In this document: positions 37,073-45,891 of the stretch, piece by piece
How the letters are laid out: each line of letters opens with the position of its first letter
Numbering within the stretch: position 1 is the first letter of the stretch
Source: Gluconacetobacter entanii
Lineage (GTDB): Bacteria; Pseudomonadota; Alphaproteobacteria; Acetobacterales; Acetobacteraceae
DNA length: 64,000 bases
Direction of reading: 5' to 3'
NCBI RefSeq assembly: GCF_003206495.1
Contig: NZ_NKUF01000006.1
Coordinates: forward strand, 46,838 to 110,837
Notes under the pieces: model-generated
Databases searched by the model: none
What the model saw: the letters and a program-made list of their open reading frames with translations, nothing else
Told to the model about the DNA's origin: nothing
Position numbers and translations under genes: made by a program

Positions 37073-37677
37073 TGGTGCCCGACGGCTATATGCAGGATTC
37101 CGCCGGCCGCCTGGTGCCGCGCGACAAGGTCAAGCCGCAGGACCTGATGATCGACGACCTGGTGCAGGATCGTTTTGCCGAGGCTGCCGTCCTGCGTGAG
37201 CAGCTCAAATCGTTCCGGCAGGTCTCGATGGAAAACATCCATACGGCACTGGCGCTTATTACCGAGCAGTATGGCGCGACCTATGGTGGGCAGAAGGGCA
37301 ACATCACCCTGATGAGTTTCGACGGCCGCCGTCGGATCACCATTGCGATAGGCGATTCCATTTCGTTCGGGCCGGAACTGCAGGCCGCCAAGGCGCTGAT
37401 CGACAATTGCCTGGAGCGCTGGTCCGAAGGCGCTGATGCGAACCTCAAGGTCATCGTGACGGACGCGTTCGAGGTCGGCAAGGAAGGCAAGATCCGCACC
37501 GACAAAATTTTGGGGCTGCGCCGCCTCAATATCGAGGACGAGGAATGGCAGCGTGCGATGCAGGCCATCAGCGACAGCATCCGCATTGATACGACCAAGG
37601 CGTACCTGCGGTTTCATGAGCGCAACGGGCCGGACGACGATTTCAGGCAGGTGCCGCTCGATATCGCGCGCGCTTGA
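37072..37677 (+). CDS. DUF3164-family protein (Mu-like early protein)
   Basis: 201 residues. The DUF3164 sequence pattern is clear: RLVPRDKVKPQDLMIDDLV, then GGQKGNITLMSFDGRRRITI, SFGPELQAAKALIDNCLERW, AFEVGKEGKIRTDKILGLRR and DSIRIDTTKAYLRFHERN. The family is widespread in Mu-like phages; its function is not established. Its presence between a lambda-style early region and the packaging genes adds to the mosaic character of this prophage. Confidence 0.8.
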   Translation: MVPDGYMQDSAGRLVPRDKVKPQDLMIDDLVQDRFAEAAVLREQLKSFRQVSMENIHTALALITEQYGATYGGQKGNITLMSFDGRRRITIAIGDSISFGPELQAAKALIDNCLERWSEGADANLKVIVTDAFEVGKEGKIRTDKILGLRRLNIEDEEWQRAMQAISDSIRIDTTKAYLRFHERNGPDDDFRQVPLDIARA

Positions 37678-37728
37678 CCGATTGCCAATGCGCAATCGGT
37701 CAAGCTTCATTATGATGTTAAAACTCTT

Positions 37729-37932
37729 TTAAGGTGTTGGTGGACGATGACGACGTTCCAGTTCTTCAGCAATTTCATGAATTGCTTCAAGAATAGGTGC
37801 TACCGCTTGTGATGCTTGCGGAGTTGGATTGTCACCATTCGTCGCGCAGCAGTTTTTATACACTTGTTCAAGAATTTCCTGTTGAGTTTTGAGAACTGCA
37901 TCAGTTCTTTTGCCAATCGGAAGTAAAGCCAT
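37729..37932 (-). CDS. AT-rich small helical protein, 67 aa (cargo gene)
   Basis: Minus-strand gene with an excellent ribosome site (TAGGAG about 8 bases before the ATG at 37930-37932). The product is helical, MALLPIGKRTDAVLKTQQEI then ILEAIHEIAEELERRH. Its DNA and its upstream region are strikingly AT-rich compared with everything around. Opposite orientation, own control region and foreign composition are typical of a recently added phage cargo gene. Function unknown. Confidence 0.6.
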   Translation of the reverse strand: MALLPIGKRTDAVLKTQQEILEQVYKNCCATNGDNPTPQASQAVAPILEAIHEIAEELERRHRPPTP

Positions 37933-37951
37933 TAAAAAACTCCTATGAATA

Positions 37952-37989
37952 TTACAATAAATCTATTAAATTATAGATTTACAATAAAT
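37952..37989. promoter_or_regulatory. Control region of the AT-rich cargo gene
   Basis: Two 11-base direct repeats TTACAATAAAT (37952-37962, 37979-37989) flank an inverted repeat AATCTA / TAGATT (37960-37965, 37974-37979); a TATAAT lies between them on the minus strand. Layout suggests an operator-promoter for the 67-residue gene. Confidence 0.45.
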
Positions 37990-38047
37990 TAGACCTCTCA
38001 ATTCTTCTAGGTCAATTCCTTCCTGCTTTAGAAAATAGGATACTCTT

Positions 38048-38665
38048 ATGCACCATGTGCACATCAGCACGGAATTTATGTTCGTGTGCCTGCTGTTCAT
38101 CCTCTGTGTCGTCGCACTGTTCGCATGGCTGTCCTGGTCGAAGCGGCAGGACAGCATCCGCCGAAAGATGATTGACCAGGAACACGAGGAACGGATGGAG
38201 CGGATCCGGCGCCTTCAAGATGAGCAGGTGGCACGCCGGGTCACGGCGAACGTGGCGTCGCGTCCGTCGGTGCCAGTTTCTGGCACGGATGGTGCGGTTT
38301 CCCCGCGTCCGACCATGTCTCCGCGTCCGGCGTCTGATGCGTATGACAGCACGGCGGTTCCGGCAGTTGCCCCTGCCCCGGTCATCGTCAATGCCGGAGC
38401 ATCGCGCGGCGGCGACAATGGCTTTCTGGAAGGTGCGCTGCTGGGCGGCATCGCCGGATCGGTGATGGGTTCCGACCGCGGACATGACACGGTGATCGAG
38501 CGCACGTTCAGCGAGCCTGCACCCGCACCTGCGCCGGATCCGTTCGCCGGAAGCGGAAACGATGCGGGTTCCGGCGGGTTCAGTTACAGCGGCAGCGGTG
38601 GCGATACCGGCGGTGGCTTTGACTGCGGCAGCAGTGGGTTCGATAGCGGTGGCTGCGATTTCTGA
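38048..38665 (+). CDS. Single-span membrane protein with Gly-rich C-terminus
   Basis: 205 residues: one N-terminal membrane span (EFMFVCLLFILCVVALFAWL) then a helix with charged heptads (KRQDSIRRKMIDQEHEERME), an Ala/Pro/Val-rich linker, a GGIAGSVMG segment and a C-terminal Gly/Ser repeat tail ending in SGGCDF. Composition and tail resemble small bacterial proteins with Gly-Gly-Cys ends; function unknown. ATG at 38048. Confidence 0.55.
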   Translation: MHHVHISTEFMFVCLLFILCVVALFAWLSWSKRQDSIRRKMIDQEHEERMERIRRLQDEQVARRVTANVASRPSVPVSGTDGAVSPRPTMSPRPASDAYDSTAVPAVAPAPVIVNAGASRGGDNGFLEGALLGGIAGSVMGSDRGHDTVIERTFSEPAPAPAPDPFAGSGNDAGSGGFSYSGSGGDTGGGFDCGSSGFDSGGCDF

Positions 38666-38667
38666 TT

Positions 38668-39299
38668 ATGGGTGACCTGTCCATCACGCTGGATACATCA
38701 CGGATCCAGCGTGATCTGTCAGACATGCAGAAGCAGATTCCGTATGCCACGTCCGTTGCCGTAAACAGCCTCGCCTTCGATGCCATGCGCTTGGAGAACA
38801 GCGCGATGTCGGAAATATTCGACCATCCGCGCCCCTTCACTACGCGTGCAACGCAGGTGAACAAGGCAACGAAAAGCAACCCGACGGCAGTCGTATCGCT
38901 CCGTGACCAGCAGGCGAAATATCTGACCCCATACGAAACGGGCGGCGATCACTGGGTCGGTGCACGGGTGACCTGCTCGTGCCGGTCGATGGCAGGACAG
39001 ATGCATATGGCCAGATCCCACGTGGGCTGATCAAACGGCTGTTGGCGCGTCCTGATGTGTTTGCGGGAACGGTGCGTGGCATTCGTGGCATATGGCAGCG
39101 TCCAACCCGCGGCACGCGTCGCGACGGCACGAGTGGTACCAAAGGAGCTGTCGGTCTGAAGCTGCTCTACATGTTCAGGCCTAACAAGGCAGTGGATAAG
39201 CATCTCGACTTCGAGCAGCGCGCCGTGGAGATGGTCCAGCGTGAAGGCCCGAAGGCCATCGAGGCGGCGATCCTGAAAACCATCCGGACGGCCCGCTGA
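38668..39299 (+). pseudogene. Minor tail protein Z-like, frameshifted
   Basis: The first frame (38668-39030) reads ITLDTSRIQRDLSDMQKQIP through QQAKYLTPYETGGDHWVGAR and then becomes nonsense (VTCSCRSMAGQM). The second frame begins LLVPVDGRTDAYGQIPRGLI and continues KRLLARPDVFAGTVRGIRGI to 39299. Together they form one GpZ-like chain of about 210 residues. Adding one G to the GGG at 38966-38968 restores a continuous frame (GARGDLLVPVDG). Such proteins normally help tail completion; the position upstream of the terminase is unusual. Either a true inactivation or a base-calling error. Confidence 0.7.
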
Positions 39300-39454
39300 T
39301 CCACGGGCGGCCCTGATGCACGGGAGGGTCGCCCTCCCCGCGTAGGGAATGCCTTGGGTCCTTCCTGCGACTTTTCGCATCGCGGGGTTGCGCGAGCCCG
39401 TACGGTCTCTAGCTGAGATAAAATTTTCAGGTTGCAGTTGCAGTTGCACATTCC
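39300..39454. other. Candidate cos / packaging region upstream of terminase
   Basis: 155 non-coding bases just before the small terminase gene, the place of cos in lambda-type phages. It holds GC-rich dyads (GGAGGGTCGCCCTCC near 39322; CGGGGTTGCGCGAGCCCG near 39383) and ends with GGTTGCAGTTGCAGTTGCAC (39430-39449), a tandem TTGCAG array. The same motif recurs inside the terminase gene. Terminase-binding is an inference from position. Confidence 0.45.
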
Positions 39455-40027
39455 GTGAAAAAATCCTCAATCAGCCAGAGTGAGGCCGCGCGCCGCGCAG
39501 GCGTAAGTCGAGCGGCAATTCAAAAACATCTGGCTTCTGGCAGGATTGTTTCCGATGGCTCACGCGTGGATATCGCGTCTTTCGAGGAATGGCTTGCCGA
39601 GCGCACAGACCTGCAACCTGCCCCGCAACCAGAGGTGCGACCACGGTTGCAGGTTGCAGATGGGGTTGCACCCATCAATGACTTGCGGCCGGACCTGATA
39701 CCCGACGAGGCATGTCAGCAAATTGATGCCGGAATGGCTCCGTATTAGACACCAGAAGCCATCCGCATTGAGAAAAATTACGCAGCTCTGACGCGCAAGT
39801 TCGAATACGACCTCAGAGCCGGAAAGGTCGTTGAAAGCGCAAGGGTGGTCGAGACAGTTGGCGAGGAATACGCCCGAGTGCGCACCAAGCTGCTCGCCAT
39901 GGCCGCCGAGAAAGCCCCATCCCTGCACCGCTGCAAGACCGTGGCTGAAGTGCAGGACCGCCTGACCACGCTTGTTACACGCGTCCTGGAAGAACTGACT
40001 GCGGATGGAGATCCTGCCACCGGGTAG
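39455..40027 (+). pseudogene. Terminase small subunit (Nu1-like) with an internal TAG stop
   Basis: The frame from ATG 39455 gives an N-terminal winged-helix (SQSEAARRAGVSRAAIQKHL) as in lambda Nu1, and stops at TAG 39746-39748 after 97 codons. Beyond the stop, the same frame resumes without interruption (TPEAIRIEKNYAALTRKFEY ... RVLEELTADGDPATG) to 40027 and overlaps the large-subunit start. The two parts make one terminase-sized protein of ~190 residues. Either a nonsense mutation killed packaging, or the amber codon is suppressed. DNA recognition (HTH) and oligomerisation/large-subunit contact (C-terminal part) would be separated. Confidence 0.75.
39645..39671. repeat. GGTTGCAG repeats within the small terminase gene
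   Basis: GGTTGCAGGTTGCAG (39645-39659) plus GGTTGCAC (39664-39671), with inverted copies CTGCAACC (39611-39618) and GCAACC (39625-39630) just upstream. They match the array at 39430-39449 and may be terminase-binding sites. Confidence 0.5.
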
Positions 40028-42026
40028 CGGCATGTATGCGCGCGGACTGCTACTGTTCCGGGCTGAACTGGCGCGCGTCCGCCGGGAAACACTCAAGCCG
40101 CCGCCGCGTCTGACCCTGAGCCAGTGGGCGGCCAGATATGCGGTCCTCTCACGGGAATCCAGTGCCGAGACGGGACGATTCGAGGCTTTCGCCTACCAGA
40201 ACGGCATCATGGATGCGTTCACTGATCCAGTCATCGAGCGGATCTACGTCAAGAAATCCGCCCGCGTCGGCTATACGAAGATCCTTGACCACGCTGTCGG
40301 CTATTACCTGCAGCAGGACCCCTGTCCGATCCTGCTGGTACAGCCGCGTGAAACGGATGCCGAGGACTACAGCAAGAGCGAAATCGCTCCCATGCTGCGT
40401 GATACGCCAGTCCTGGCAGCCCTGACAGGCGATCCCAAATCGCGTTCGTCGTCCCAGACGCTGCTCAAGAAGACCCTGCTGAACGGGTCATCACTGACGC
40501 TGGTAGGGGCGAACAGCCCAGGCGGCTTCCGTCGTATCACGGCCCGCATCGTGCTGTTCGACGAGGTGGACGGCTATCCGGTCAACGGCGCGGGTAGCGA
40601 AGGCGACCAGATCGCGCTGGGTGCCAAGCGGTCGGAGACATTCTGGAACCGCAAGATCGCGGCCGGATCCACCCCGACCATCGCGGGCCTGAGCCGGATC
40701 GAGAGCCTGTATGAGCTGGGCGACCGGCGACGCTATTACGTGCCCTGTCCCCATTGCGGGGAAAAGCAGCCTCTGGAATGGGGCGGACCGGACACGGCCC
40801 ATGACATCAAGTGGGACAAGGACCAGGACGGCAACCATCTTCCGGAAACCGCCCATTACGTGTGCCGGCACAATGGCTGCATCATCGAGGAAGCCGACAA
40901 GCCCGGCATGATCGATGCCGGGGAATGGGTGGCGCATGCCCCGTTCAAGGGCATCGCCTCCTTCCATATCTGGGCCGGTTATTCCCTGTTCCCGAATGCC
41001 AGTTGGTCCAAGCTGGTAGCTGAATGGCTGGACGTCAAAAACGACGCGCTCAAGCGCCAGACCTTCATCAACCTCACGCTGGGCGAGGCTTACGAAGATC
41101 GCGGCGACGGTGCGCTGAATGAAATCAGCCTGGCTGCCCGCGTGGAAGTCTGGCCCGGGGAAGTTCCGGACGGCGTAGCCATGCTGACAGCCGGCGGCGA
41201 CACCCAGGACGACCGTGTCGAACTGGAGATCGTCGGCTGGGGCCGGAATGAGGAACGCTGGTCCATCGCCCATATCGTCATCGAGGGCGATCCGGATGGC
41301 CCTGAACTGTGGGAACGGGTGGACGCGGTTCTCAAGCGGCAGTGGTATCGCGCCGATGGCCGTCCGTTCAGCGTGTCCGCCGCCTGCATCGATTCAGGTG
41401 GCCATCATACCCAGAAGGTCTACGAGTTCTGTCGCGCACGACTAGGCCGCAGGATATGGGCCGTGAAGGGCGAGTCAGCACGTGGTGTGGCCAGATCCCC
41501 GGTCTGGCCGACAAAGCGCCCCAGCGCGCGTAACAAAGCGGCTTTCCGTCCTGTGATTATCGGGGTCAACGCGGCGAAGGACGTAATCCGCAGCCGCCTG
41601 CACCTGCCCCAGCCGGAACCCGGTAAGCCAGCACCCGGATATATGCATTTCCCGGCTGACCGCGACATCAACTACTTCGCCCAGTTGGTGGCGGAACGGT
41701 CCGTCCGGAAGACCAAGGGAGGCCAGACATACCGCGTCTGGGAGAAGATTCCCGGCCGCGCAAACGAAGCGCTCGACCTCGCAGTCTACAGTTACGCCGC
41801 CCTGTGCGGCCTCCTGTATCTGGGTCTGAGGCTGAATAAGAAGGCCGATGACATCGCGGCGGAAAAGGTCGAGCACCCGCCGCTGCCGCCATCCGAACCG
41901 GTACAGGAGGACGGCAGCCCGCTGCATGACGGCATGGGGGTACAGTCGCTCACCGTCACGCGCCGGGATCCGCAGTCAACTGACGGATCCAAACGCAAAC
42001 GATCATGGGCGGAACGCCTGCCCTGA
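40005..42026 (+). CDS. Terminase large subunit (lambda GpA family)
   Basis: ATP-driven DNA packaging motor and nuclease. 673 residues; an alternative ATG lies nine codons in. Expected GpA features: LTLSQWAARYAVLSRESSAE at the N-terminus, an ATPase region with KKSARVGYTK (Walker A-like) and RIVLFDEVDGYP (Walker B), the Cys pair in YYVPCPHCGEKQPLEWGG with YVCRHNGCIIEE, and a nuclease domain with AGGDTQDDRVELEIVGWGRN. The C-terminal tail reads VQSLTVTRRDPQSTD. It overlaps the end of the small subunit gene. Confidence 0.93.
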   Translation: MEILPPGSGMYARGLLLFRAELARVRRETLKPPPRLTLSQWAARYAVLSRESSAETGRFEAFAYQNGIMDAFTDPVIERIYVKKSARVGYTKILDHAVGYYLQQDPCPILLVQPRETDAEDYSKSEIAPMLRDTPVLAALTGDPKSRSSSQTLLKKTLLNGSSLTLVGANSPGGFRRITARIVLFDEVDGYPVNGAGSEGDQIALGAKRSETFWNRKIAAGSTPTIAGLSRIESLYELGDRRRYYVPCPHCGEKQPLEWGGPDTAHDIKWDKDQDGNHLPETAHYVCRHNGCIIEEADKPGMIDAGEWVAHAPFKGIASFHIWAGYSLFPNASWSKLVAEWLDVKNDALKRQTFINLTLGEAYEDRGDGALNEISLAARVEVWPGEVPDGVAMLTAGGDTQDDRVELEIVGWGRNEERWSIAHIVIEGDPDGPELWERVDAVLKRQWYRADGRPFSVSAACIDSGGHHTQKVYEFCRARLGRRIWAVKGESARGVARSPVWPTKRPSARNKAAFRPVIIGVNAAKDVIRSRLHLPQPEPGKPAPGYMHFPADRDINYFAQLVAERSVRKTKGGQTYRVWEKIPGRANEALDLAVYSYAALCGLLYLGLRLNKKADDIAAEKVEHPPLPPSEPVQEDGSPLHDGMGVQSLTVTRRDPQSTDGSKRKRSWAERLP

Positions 42027-42052
42027 TCCGGTAAAAAAGGAGATGCCCCTTT

Positions 42053-42349
42053 ATGATGGGCAGTCCCTATCCCTTCCTGCCGCAGGCCACCTACGATCCT
42101 GCCACCAGCATTCTGGCAGGCATGTCGCAGGACCAGTTGCGGACGGCACTGAGCACCGCGCAGCAGACCCTCATTGCACTCCAGTCCGGTCAGAAGGTGG
42201 TATCGGTCAGCTACGCACAGGGCGATGGCAGCCGGTCTGTCACCTACAATCAGGCCTCCATTTCCAACCTGACCATGCTGATCCAGCAACTGCAGCGCCA
42301 GTTGGGTATCCCCGGCGTGCGCCGTAGGGCACTGAGGCCTGTATTCTGA
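42053..42349 (+). CDS. Head-tail joining protein gpW family
   Basis: 98 residues (or 97 from the second ATG). AAGGAG lies about 11 bases upstream. The GpW pattern is seen in LRTALSTAQQTLIALQSGQK, VVSVSYAQGDGSRSVTYNQA and LQRQLGIPGVRRRALRPVF. In lambda gpW seals the portal after packaging. It lies between terminase and portal as in lambda, with a TGATG overlap onto the portal gene. Confidence 0.85.
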   Translation: MMGSPYPFLPQATYDPATSILAGMSQDQLRTALSTAQQTLIALQSGQKVVSVSYAQGDGSRSVTYNQASISNLTMLIQQLQRQLGIPGVRRRALRPVF

Positions 42350-43998
42350 TGGGCGTCGGTGATTTCATCCGTAGGATGGCATCGCCTCTGGTTCCAAAAT
42401 CCGGCCCCGGTCGGCGCATCATCAACGCGCTGACCTCGCCTTTCGGAACACCGTATGACGCGGCCGACATGTATGGCCAGCGCATGCAGGGATGGCAGCC
42501 CTACCTAGGCTCCGCCGATACGGAACTGAACCCGTATCGTGACCGGATCGTCAGCCGCGTGCGTGACATGGTCCGCAATGACGGCTGGGCATCGGGGGCG
42601 GTTACACGGACACTGGACAATGCCATCGGCGTCAAGCTTCGCCCCATATCGAAGCCTGATTACCGCGCCCTTGCCCGCCTGAGCGGAAACACCGCTTTCG
42701 ACGCGGTATGGGCCAAAGAGTATGCGCAGGCCGTCGACGCCCACTGGCGCACATGGGCGGACGATCCGCTGCGCTACAATGACACCGAGCGCATGCTGAC
42801 CTTTGGCCAGCAGATGCATCTGGCCTTCCGCCACCTCATCGTGGACGGAGATGCCCTGGCACTGCTGCCGTGGATGGAGGACCGGGTCGGCCTTGGTGCT
42901 GCGCAATATGCCACGACCGTCCAGATCATCGATCCGGACCGCCTGAGCAATCCGCAGCAGACCTTCGACCTCAAGAACATGCGTAACGGCGTCGAGATCG
43001 ATCCCGCCAGTGGCGCGCCCATCGCTTACTGGATCCGCAGGGCCCATCAGGCCGACTGGTACAGCGCGGCCGACACGGTCGTATGGGACCGCTACGAGCG
43101 GGAGACGAAATGGGGCCGCCCCAACGTGGTGCACATGTTCGAGCACCATCGCGGCTCCCAGCATCGCGGCGGTGCGGGCATCCTCACACCCGTCCTGCAG
43201 CGCCTGAAAATGCTGATCAAATATGACGGGACCGAACTGGATGCCGCGATCATCAACGCGACGTTCGCGGCCTACATCGAAAGCCCATTCGATCCCGCCA
43301 TGACGGCCGAGGGTATGGAGGGTGGCGACGAACAGCTCGCCTATTACCAGGACCAGCGCATCGCCTTCCACCAGCATCGGAACATCTCGCTTGCGGGATC
43401 CCGCATGCCGATCCTGTTCCCGGGCGAGAAGATCAACACCGTCTCGGCAACCCGACCGGCCAGCAACTTCCGCGACTTCGAGCGCGCTGTGCTGAACAAC
43501 GTCGCCAGTGGCGCGGGCCTTTCGCCCATGCAGGTCAGCAATGACTGGTCGGACGTGAACTATTCATCCGCCCGTGGATCCCTGTTGGAAGCATGGAAGA
43601 CCATGAAGCGCCGGCGGGATGATTTCAGCATCGGCTTTCCAACCCTGATCCGCCTGGCATGGCTGGAAGAGTCCATGGAAGAGGATGCCCTGCCGCTGCC
43701 GCGCAGTGCGCCCCCGTTCATCCAGGCGCGCGCGGCCTATGCCCGTGCCATCTGGCTTGGTCCTGGTCGTGGATGGATCGACCCGGTGGCTGAAAAACAG
43801 GGCGCCGTGCTCGGCATGGATGCAGGCCTTTCCACCCTTGAGACCGAATGTGCGGAGAACGAAGGCGCAGATTGGGAAGAAACTCTCGATCAGCGCGCCA
43901 TCGAAGTGCAGGCGTTCAAGGACCGCAACCTGCCGACCCCGGAATGGGCCGGGCAGAACCTTGCATCGAAAACCGACAGGAAACCGGAAGCAGAATGA
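42349..43998 (+). CDS. Portal protein (lambda GpB family)
   Basis: 549 residues forming the dodecameric head vertex through which DNA passes. Family features: RDMVRNDGWASGAVTRTLDN, VGLGAAQYATTVQIIDPDRL, VHMFEHHRGSQHRGGAGILT and NNVASGAGLSPMQVSNDWSD followed by NYSSARGSLLEAWKTMKRRR. Length and order match lambda-type portals. Start ATG overlaps the gpW stop. Confidence 0.93.
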   Translation: MGVGDFIRRMASPLVPKSGPGRRIINALTSPFGTPYDAADMYGQRMQGWQPYLGSADTELNPYRDRIVSRVRDMVRNDGWASGAVTRTLDNAIGVKLRPISKPDYRALARLSGNTAFDAVWAKEYAQAVDAHWRTWADDPLRYNDTERMLTFGQQMHLAFRHLIVDGDALALLPWMEDRVGLGAAQYATTVQIIDPDRLSNPQQTFDLKNMRNGVEIDPASGAPIAYWIRRAHQADWYSAADTVVWDRYERETKWGRPNVVHMFEHHRGSQHRGGAGILTPVLQRLKMLIKYDGTELDAAIINATFAAYIESPFDPAMTAEGMEGGDEQLAYYQDQRIAFHQHRNISLAGSRMPILFPGEKINTVSATRPASNFRDFERAVLNNVASGAGLSPMQVSNDWSDVNYSSARGSLLEAWKTMKRRRDDFSIGFPTLIRLAWLEESMEEDALPLPRSAPPFIQARAAYARAIWLGPGRGWIDPVAEKQGAVLGMDAGLSTLETECAENEGADWEETLDQRAIEVQAFKDRNLPTPEWAGQNLASKTDRKPEAE

Positions 43999-44822
43999 AG
44001 AGCCTCGCGCTTGCCCAGCGAATACTGGGTCGTCCGCTTGCCCTCACGCCTGACCGCATGGAGGTCGTGCGGCACCTGCTGGCCCATGGTTCGGATGACA
44101 TGGCCATGTTCGGCCCCATTCAGGAAAAGGCGGATCGCGACCCCGTGCTGGGCACCGTGATTTCCGATGTGGCCGTCATCCCCGTTTCCGGTGTCCTGCT
44201 GCCCGGTGAAAGTCCCGGCTGGTGGTGGAGCGGAGCGACGTTCTACGAGGACATCAATGTCGCCTTCCAGCAGGCTATCGATGATCCGTCCATCAAGGCC
44301 GTTGTCCTCCTGGTCGACAGTCCCGGCGGAACGGTCGCCGGATGCTTCGACCTGGCCGACCGCATTTACGAAGGACGCGGGGCAAAGCCCATCGTCGCGA
44401 TCGTAAACGAAAGCGCCTATTCCGCCGCCTATGCCCTCGCCAGTTCGGCCGACACGATTGTCGTGCCGCGTACGGGCGGCGTCGGTTCGATCGGTGTCGT
44501 CGGCATGCATGTCGACATTACCGGGGCGCTGGAACAGGCAGGCATCAAGGTCACGACCTTCCAGTTCGGCGACCAGAAAACAGATTCCTATCCCACGACG
44601 ACCATGTCGGAAGAGGCCGCCAAGCGGTTTCAGGCCGACATCAATGCGATGGGTGAACTGTTTGTCGCCACGGTTGCACGCAACCGCGACATTCCGGCCG
44701 ACCGTGTGCGCGCTACACAGGCCGGAACCTTCCTCGGCCAGACTGGCGTCGATGCCGGTCTGGCCGATGCCGTGATGGGGGCAGAGGCGGCATTCCGCGA
44801 ACTGCTCGACACGATCGGCTGA
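43995..44822 (+). CDS. Head maturation protease, S49 (lambda GpC-like)
   Basis: 275-residue SppA/ClpP-fold serine protease that processes the head. ATG at 43995 overlaps the portal stop. Motifs: VVLLVDSPGGTVAGCFDLAD, the nucleophile region NESAYSAAYALASSADTIVV, GGVGSIGVVGMHVDITGALE and a likely general-base lysine in GDQKTDSYPTTTMSEE. Followed after 23 bases by the scaffold-like gene, as in lambda C/Nu3. Confidence 0.9.
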   Translation: MKSLALAQRILGRPLALTPDRMEVVRHLLAHGSDDMAMFGPIQEKADRDPVLGTVISDVAVIPVSGVLLPGESPGWWWSGATFYEDINVAFQQAIDDPSIKAVVLLVDSPGGTVAGCFDLADRIYEGRGAKPIVAIVNESAYSAAYALASSADTIVVPRTGGVGSIGVVGMHVDITGALEQAGIKVTTFQFGDQKTDSYPTTTMSEEAAKRFQADINAMGELFVATVARNRDIPADRVRATQAGTFLGQTGVDAGLADAVMGAEAAFRELLDTIG

Positions 44823-44845
44823 TTTCTCCCTTCTGGAGCCATTAC

Positions 44846-45436
44846 ATGTCCGCACCGCGCAAACCCGGCGCCAGCGCATTTGCACACCTCAAGCCCCGTG
44901 CCGAGGGTGACGACAAAGACGACAACAAGACGAACACCAACGGCAAGAAGGCCGAAGGCGGCGACCCCGACGAAGACCCCGAGGACGACGAGGGCACCGA
45001 CGGCAAGAAGGCAGGCAAGAAAGCCAGCAAGAAGGCCGACAACACCGACAGCGAAGACACGTCCGCCGAGGAAGGCGACGACGACAGCGACAAGGACGAT
45101 GAGAAGGACGACGCCAAGGCATCCGCCCGCGCGCGTGAGCGTGGCCGCTGCGCCGCGATCTTCATGTCCCCCTCTGCTGCCATGAACCCGGCGGCCGCTG
45201 CTGAACTGGCGTTCGGCACGAGCCTGCCGCGCAGCAAAGCCATCGGCATCCTCGACGCCACCGTCGCATCAATGCCCGCACCTGCGCCGCAGGCAACCGA
45301 ACAGCGTGAGCCGTCGCTGCGCAACCGCATGCGCGGCAATGCCGTGGCACCCGCCACGCAGGATGCATCGGAAAACCAGAACCGCCCTGGCGCACGCCTC
45401 GGCGCATCCCTGCGCCATGTGCGCGGCGATCGATAA
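44846..45436 (+). CDS. Probable scaffold protein, highly charged
   Basis: 196 residues. Residues 15-95 are almost wholly Lys/Asp/Glu/Gly/Thr (for example DKDDNKTNTNGKKAEGGDPD), then helical RARERGRCAAIFMSPSAAMN. A charged, low-complexity protein between the protease and the decoration protein occupies the scaffold (Nu3) position. Scaffold role is inferred from position and composition. Confidence 0.6.
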   Translation: MSAPRKPGASAFAHLKPRAEGDDKDDNKTNTNGKKAEGGDPDEDPEDDEGTDGKKAGKKASKKADNTDSEDTSAEEGDDDSDKDDEKDDAKASARARERGRCAAIFMSPSAAMNPAAAAELAFGTSLPRSKAIGILDATVASMPAPAPQATEQREPSLRNRMRGNAVAPATQDASENQNRPGARLGASLRHVRGDR

Positions 45437-45448
45437 GGAGAGCGGCTG

Positions 45449-45856
45449 ATGTCCGGTTCCCTCAACAGCTACGGCTTCTATCCGCAGGCCAGCTCGACCC
45501 TGTTCGTCCCCGACCAGCTGGTCGCGGGCAACATGAAGCTGGTCACGCGCACCGTCACCTTCGGTGCCAGCCAGACCCTGCCCCGTGGCGCGGTGGTCGG
45601 CCGCGTGACAGCCACCGGTGAATACATCCTGTCCGTAGCCACTGCCACCGACGGCAGCGAGACGCCCTGCGGTATCGTGGTCGATGCCGTGGAAACGGCG
45701 GCAGGCGCGACCCAGACCGGGGCCATCTACGAGATGGGCGAGTTCAACTCGAACTACATGACGTTCGATGCGACCTGGACGCTCGATACCCTGACGCAGG
45801 CGCTGCGCCAGTGGGCCATCTTCATCAAGACGGGCCTCTCGAACGACATCGTCTGA
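45449..45856 (+). CDS. Head decoration protein (lambda gpD-like)
   Basis: 135 residues. Beta-rich sequence with LVTRTVTFGASQTLPRGAVV, GRVTATGEYILSVATATDGS and CGIVVDAVETAAGATQT, typical of capsid-stabilising decoration proteins. Located directly upstream of the major capsid gene as in lambda (D-E). Confidence 0.85.
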   Translation: MSGSLNSYGFYPQASSTLFVPDQLVAGNMKLVTRTVTFGASQTLPRGAVVGRVTATGEYILSVATATDGSETPCGIVVDAVETAAGATQTGAIYEMGEFNSNYMTFDATWTLDTLTQALRQWAIFIKTGLSNDIV

Positions 45857-45891
45857 TCGTTCGCTCTTCCATAGAAATCAAGGATTACACC

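Noticed and set aside
37966..38157. 63-codon minus-strand frame over the start of the membrane protein gene
   Set aside because: Low-complexity composition, no ribosome site, antisense to a gene with a good membrane span.
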